The notes under the pieces are model-generated. The model did not search any database, had not been told where the DNA came from, and saw only the letters and a program-made list of their open reading frames with translations. A stretch of DNA of 64,000 nucleotides from Cyanobacteria bacterium FACHB-471 (GTDB lineage: Bacteria; Cyanobacteriota; Cyanobacteriia; Elainellales; Elainellaceae), in contig JACJOC010000086.1 in NCBI GenBank assembly GCA_014695345.1, forward strand, positions 124,001-188,000, given 5' to 3'. Every line of letters begins with the position of its first letter. Positions within the stretch are counted from its first letter, which is position 1. Below are positions 61,500-64,000 of the stretch, one piece after another. A program made the translations under genes and the position numbers.

Positions 61500-62165
61500 T
61501 TAGACCCGTAGCCGATAACCTACACCCCGAACCGTTTCAATACAATTGTCTCCCAGCTTTTTTCGCAAGTGCCCGATATAGACGTTGACAATGTTAGTGC
61601 CGGGGTCATAGTCATATCCCCAGATACGATCGAGAATCTGTTCTCGTGTAAGTACTTGCATTGGATGACGCAGAAAAAATTCTGCGAGTAGAAACTCTCG
61701 GGCTGAGAGCTCGATGGAGCGATCGCCCACCCATGCCTGACGAGTCAACAGATTTAGTGTGATATCAGCCACCTGCAATGAGGTATCTGGCTGAGTGCGG
61801 GGTACTTGATTGCGAAGCTGCACTCGGATGCGGGCAAGCAATTCTTCAAAGCTAAAGGGTTTAGTGATGTAATCATCTGCGCCACCCTCCAATCCAGCGA
61901 CCGTATGTTCTACGCCATCTCGCGCCGTAAGAACAATGATCGGAATGGTTTGTCCCTGTCCGCGAAAGGCTTTGAGGACGGCTAACCCATCCTGATCGGG
62001 TAGCCCTAAATCTAAAATCACCAGATCAAAATCTCCGGCATGGCTCACTTGCAGTGCTTCTCGCCCGGTGTTAACGGCGATGGTCGTGAAGCCGTGTGCC
62101 TGTAGCCCGGATTCCAGAAAGTCGATGATGCGGAGATTGTCTTCGATGATGAGAATTCGACTCAT
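61500..62165 (-). CDS. OmpR/PhoB family response regulator
   Basis: A receiver domain (ILIIEDNLRI; phospho-acceptor Asp52 in LVILDLGLPDQDG; LTARDG with its threonine; TKPFSF lysine) is joined to a winged-helix output domain (LTREQILDRIWGYDYDPG, VNVYIGHLRKKLG). Length is 221 residues from the ATG at 62165; a TTG at 62189 is unlikely. The kinase frame upstream runs 95 bp into this gene. Confidence 0.94.
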   Translation of the reverse strand: MSRILIIEDNLRIIDFLESGLQAHGFTTIAVNTGREALQVSHAGDFDLVILDLGLPDQDGLAVLKAFRGQGQTIPIIVLTARDGVEHTVAGLEGGADDYITKPFSFEELLARIRVQLRNQVPRTQPDTSLQVADITLNLLTRQAWVGDRSIELSAREFLLAEFFLRHPMQVLTREQILDRIWGYDYDPGTNIVNVYIGHLRKKLGDNCIETVRGVGYRLRV

Positions 62166-63603
62166 GGATAGTGGCTGGAGTAGCGTCAAGTGGAATCACA
62201 ATCGTAAAGGTAGCACCATGACCGGGATGACTGGAAAGCTCAACCCAGCCGCCATGAGCATGGGCGATCGCTTCCACAATAGAAAGCCCCAATCCGTGAT
62301 TTTCGCCCTGAGTTTCCTGTGCTGTGGTGACAAAGCGTTCAAAAATACGCACCTGATCTTCTAGGGCAATTCCTTCTCCTGTATCGCTCACCCAAATGTG
62401 AGCATGGTTTTCGCGGATTGAGGAACCGAGGGCGATCGCATCCCCTACTTGAGTATGGCGAATAGCATTCTGCACTAGGTTCATTACAGCTTGGGTAATC
62501 CGCTGGCGATCGACCCGAATTGGGCTTAAACCTTTCGATTCCAGCTTCCACTGTCGATTTGCTAGAGAACGGACTTTGAGATACAGTTCCTCGGTTAACC
62601 AGTCCAATTCTTCCAACTTGAGCGTGAGAAAATCGGGTCGTTCTGCCTTTGCCAGGAGCAATAAATCATTGACGAGGCGATTCATTCGATCGAGTTCATC
62701 AATTGCCAGTGCGATCGTTTGTTCCTGTCGTTCCGGGCGATACTTTAAAGTTTCGAGATAGCCGCGAATCACGGTAATCGGGGTTCGCAATTCGTGACCA
62801 GCATCTTTCAAAAATTCCTGCTGGCTCTCAAACGCAACCTGAAGTCGATCTAGCATCGCATTGAAAGTGGTCGTCAATTTGGCAATTTCGTCTGTGCCCT
62901 CTACCGCAATTCGCTGAGTCATATCCGACTCGGTGATAGACTGTGCGGTTTCAGTTAACGTTCGCAGCGGAGACAGCACTTGTCCTGCGGTTGTCCAGGC
63001 GATTACCGCTGCAATTCCCATGACCCCCAACATGACCGGAATGATCAGTAACACTGCTCCATCCACCAACTGATAAATACTATCAGCACAGTGAACAATC
63101 ACTAACACTCCCTGAGCTTGTCCATCAATAATGATAGGTTCCGCAATGTAAAACAGTTCACCCGCTGAAGTATTGACGCTTCCTTGCTCGGCATTCACTA
63201 ACTGTCCCCATTGTTGAATTAAGGCAGCATCTTGTGTTAGCAATTCCGTTGGAAACAGGTCAGTGTATTGATAAACCTCGCCTTGTAGGAGAGCGATCGC
63301 ATAGTCGTCTGCATCTATTGGTTCGTATTGGGACAGGAAAACATCAAAAATCGTAGCAACTTGCTGTCCAGCGGATGCATTAGAACTTGGACGATACTCA
63401 CGCACAAGTTGTTGAAACTCATCGGTTTGGCGTGAAACATATTCCTGAGAGTGGTCACGAATCCGCTCATATAGAACATGGTGAGTTACCAAAATAGATG
63501 CAACCCCAGAGAAGGTAGTGAGTAAAAAATACCAGATCAAGATTCGAGGACGGGTACTGTTAAACCATTGCCGCCATTGCCTGAGAGGAGGCATGTAGCT
63601 CAT
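62071..63603 (-). CDS. Membrane sensor histidine kinase
   Basis: The 510-residue kinase has two membrane helices (ILIWYFLLTTFSGVASILV and AVLLIIPVMLGVMGIAAVIA) flanking a periplasmic sensor of about 150 residues. A HAMP domain (SPLRTLTETAQSITESDMTQ), HisKA with HELRTPITVIRGY, and HATPase motifs (NLVQNAIRHT, DTGEGI, GLGLSIVEAIAHAHGG) follow. The functional kinase should end at VIPLD; the last 38 residues (a basic, His- and Arg-rich tail) come from the part overlapping the response regulator. Its start is coupled by an ATGA overlap to the preceding small gene. Confidence 0.92.
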   Translation of the reverse strand: MSYMPPLRQWRQWFNSTRPRILIWYFLLTTFSGVASILVTHHVLYERIRDHSQEYVSRQTDEFQQLVREYRPSSNASAGQQVATIFDVFLSQYEPIDADDYAIALLQGEVYQYTDLFPTELLTQDAALIQQWGQLVNAEQGSVNTSAGELFYIAEPIIIDGQAQGVLVIVHCADSIYQLVDGAVLLIIPVMLGVMGIAAVIAWTTAGQVLSPLRTLTETAQSITESDMTQRIAVEGTDEIAKLTTTFNAMLDRLQVAFESQQEFLKDAGHELRTPITVIRGYLETLKYRPERQEQTIALAIDELDRMNRLVNDLLLLAKAERPDFLTLKLEELDWLTEELYLKVRSLANRQWKLESKGLSPIRVDRQRITQAVMNLVQNAIRHTQVGDAIALGSSIRENHAHIWVSDTGEGIALEDQVRIFERFVTTAQETQGENHGLGLSIVEAIAHAHGGWVELSSHPGHGATFTIVIPLDATPATIHESNSHHRRQSPHHRLSGIRATGTRLHDHRR

Positions 63604-63779
63604 GGCAACCTCCTCAGTTGCCGAGAGAATAGGATTTCTAAATGGATTCGCTGCTGCTTTGAGAATTTAACAGAAGCAGTTTCGTCAGTATGGACACTCC
63701 CTGAGTTCACATAAGTCATCTGCTGTTGCAAGTAACTCATGTATTGCTGCACAGAGAAGTAGGATATTGATTGAGCCAT
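63600..63779 (-). CDS. Small Gln-rich protein of unknown function
   Basis: A 59-residue hydrophilic peptide with YMSYLQQQMTYVNSGSV and a basic C-terminus ending LFSRQLRRLP. I start it at the ATG at 63779 with GGAG 11 bases before; a GTG at 63791 is possible. It lies between the b561-like gene and the kinase with an ATGA overlap to the latter, so it is likely translated, perhaps to couple kinase expression. Confidence 0.5.
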   Translation of the reverse strand: MAQSISYFSVQQYMSYLQQQMTYVNSGSVHTDETASVKFSKQQRIHLEILFSRQLRRLP

Positions 63780-63801
63780 GATGAACTGCACTCCAGTAGG
63801 G

Positions 63802-64000
63802 CTAGTTAAGTGATGTTTTTTTCAAGGCTTTGCCTACTCGTCGCCAGAGCGATCGCACATACTTCTTCTGATCAACCAGGTGCAGCGCAACAAATCCTAG
63901 AAATGTGTACGCGATCCAGAAGTGTAGATCTCTTGCCAACTCTACAATAGCCGCCTTCTCAGGAAAAATGTCCGGTAGCGTCGCAATCCAGAAGAAAGGA
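63802..64000 (-). CDS. Cytochrome b561-like membrane protein, C-terminal part
   Basis: The frame enters from the right edge and ends at a TAG at 63802. It reads ARDLHFWIAYTFLGFVALHL and then YVRSLWRRVGKALKKTSLN. The two histidines spaced along a helix and the basic tail resemble the last helix of cytochrome b561/CybB-like electron carriers. About 65 residues are visible. It begins a minus-strand run with the small gene and the two-component pair, hinting that the kinase senses redox state. Confidence 0.65.
   Translation of the reverse strand, partial: PFFWIATLPDIFPEKAAIVELARDLHFWIAYTFLGFVALHLVDQKKYVRSLWRRVGKALKKTSLN

Overview
The window comes from a cyanobacterial chromosome, probably a filamentous, non-marine species. 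HIP1 octamers (GCGATCGC) are spread through genes of every kind, and many families are typically cyanobacterial: SLH/OprB porins, DUF1825, a SigF-type sigma factor, a carotenoid oxygenase, TubC-docked NRPS proteins and small palindromic repeats.

Positions 1-20,500 are mostly housekeeping: a glycosyltransferase, a family 4 uracil-DNA glycosylase, the tyrS-pyrF operon, a class A penicillin-binding protein, a J-domain/TPR protein, lepB, a UbiA prenyltransferase, a small ParA ATPase, a 966-residue acidic protein, xylB and a group 3 sigma factor. From 21,000 to 29,000 lie an amidohydrolase, a secreted PPC/RTX calcium-binding protein, a 98-bp MITE-like element and a TetR-controlled operon (SDR, LLM flavin oxidoreductase, a Rof-like protein, a thioredoxin-reductase-like flavoprotein). 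The operon ends in a perfect palindromic terminator. TetR probably acts on two near-identical 12-bp sites.

Positions 29,500-48,800 hold two related SLH porins. Between them is a two-protein NRPS (C-A-PCP, then TubC docking-C-A(N-methyltransferase)-PCP-TE) coupled by ATGA overlaps to each other and to a THUMP-domain RNA methyltransferase. The NRPS genes contain several repeat-derived, in-frame insertions. After them come a FAD protein, a hydrolase and two AraC-type regulators. Positions 49,000-57,200 carry a NarL-type two-component pair, an MscS channel, an orphan LanC-like protein, a carotenoid oxygenase, a nucleotidyltransferase, a GNAT enzyme and kptA.

The most unusual part is 56,600-61,500. 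A minus-strand array of about 15 tRNA or tRNA-like genes (57,902-59,463) has several abnormal members: an Asn-type tRNA with anticodon AUU, a Cys tRNA with about 22 extra bases in its T-arm, a Gln-like element with an eight-base anticodon loop, and a tRNA-like element with a tmRNA-like D-region. On one side are a coiled-coil gene and kptA (RNA 2'-phosphotransferase), separated by a CRP-like site. On the other side, three ATACTACA-type repeats spaced exactly 21 bp precede the array. The same octamer forms a palindrome ahead of a gene for a ribbon-helix-helix protein, so a dedicated regulator for the array is a reasonable hypothesis.

The window ends with a minus-strand run: a partial cytochrome b561-like gene, a small ORF, a histidine kinase and an OmpR-type regulator, with remnants of AAA-like ATPase genes just beyond.
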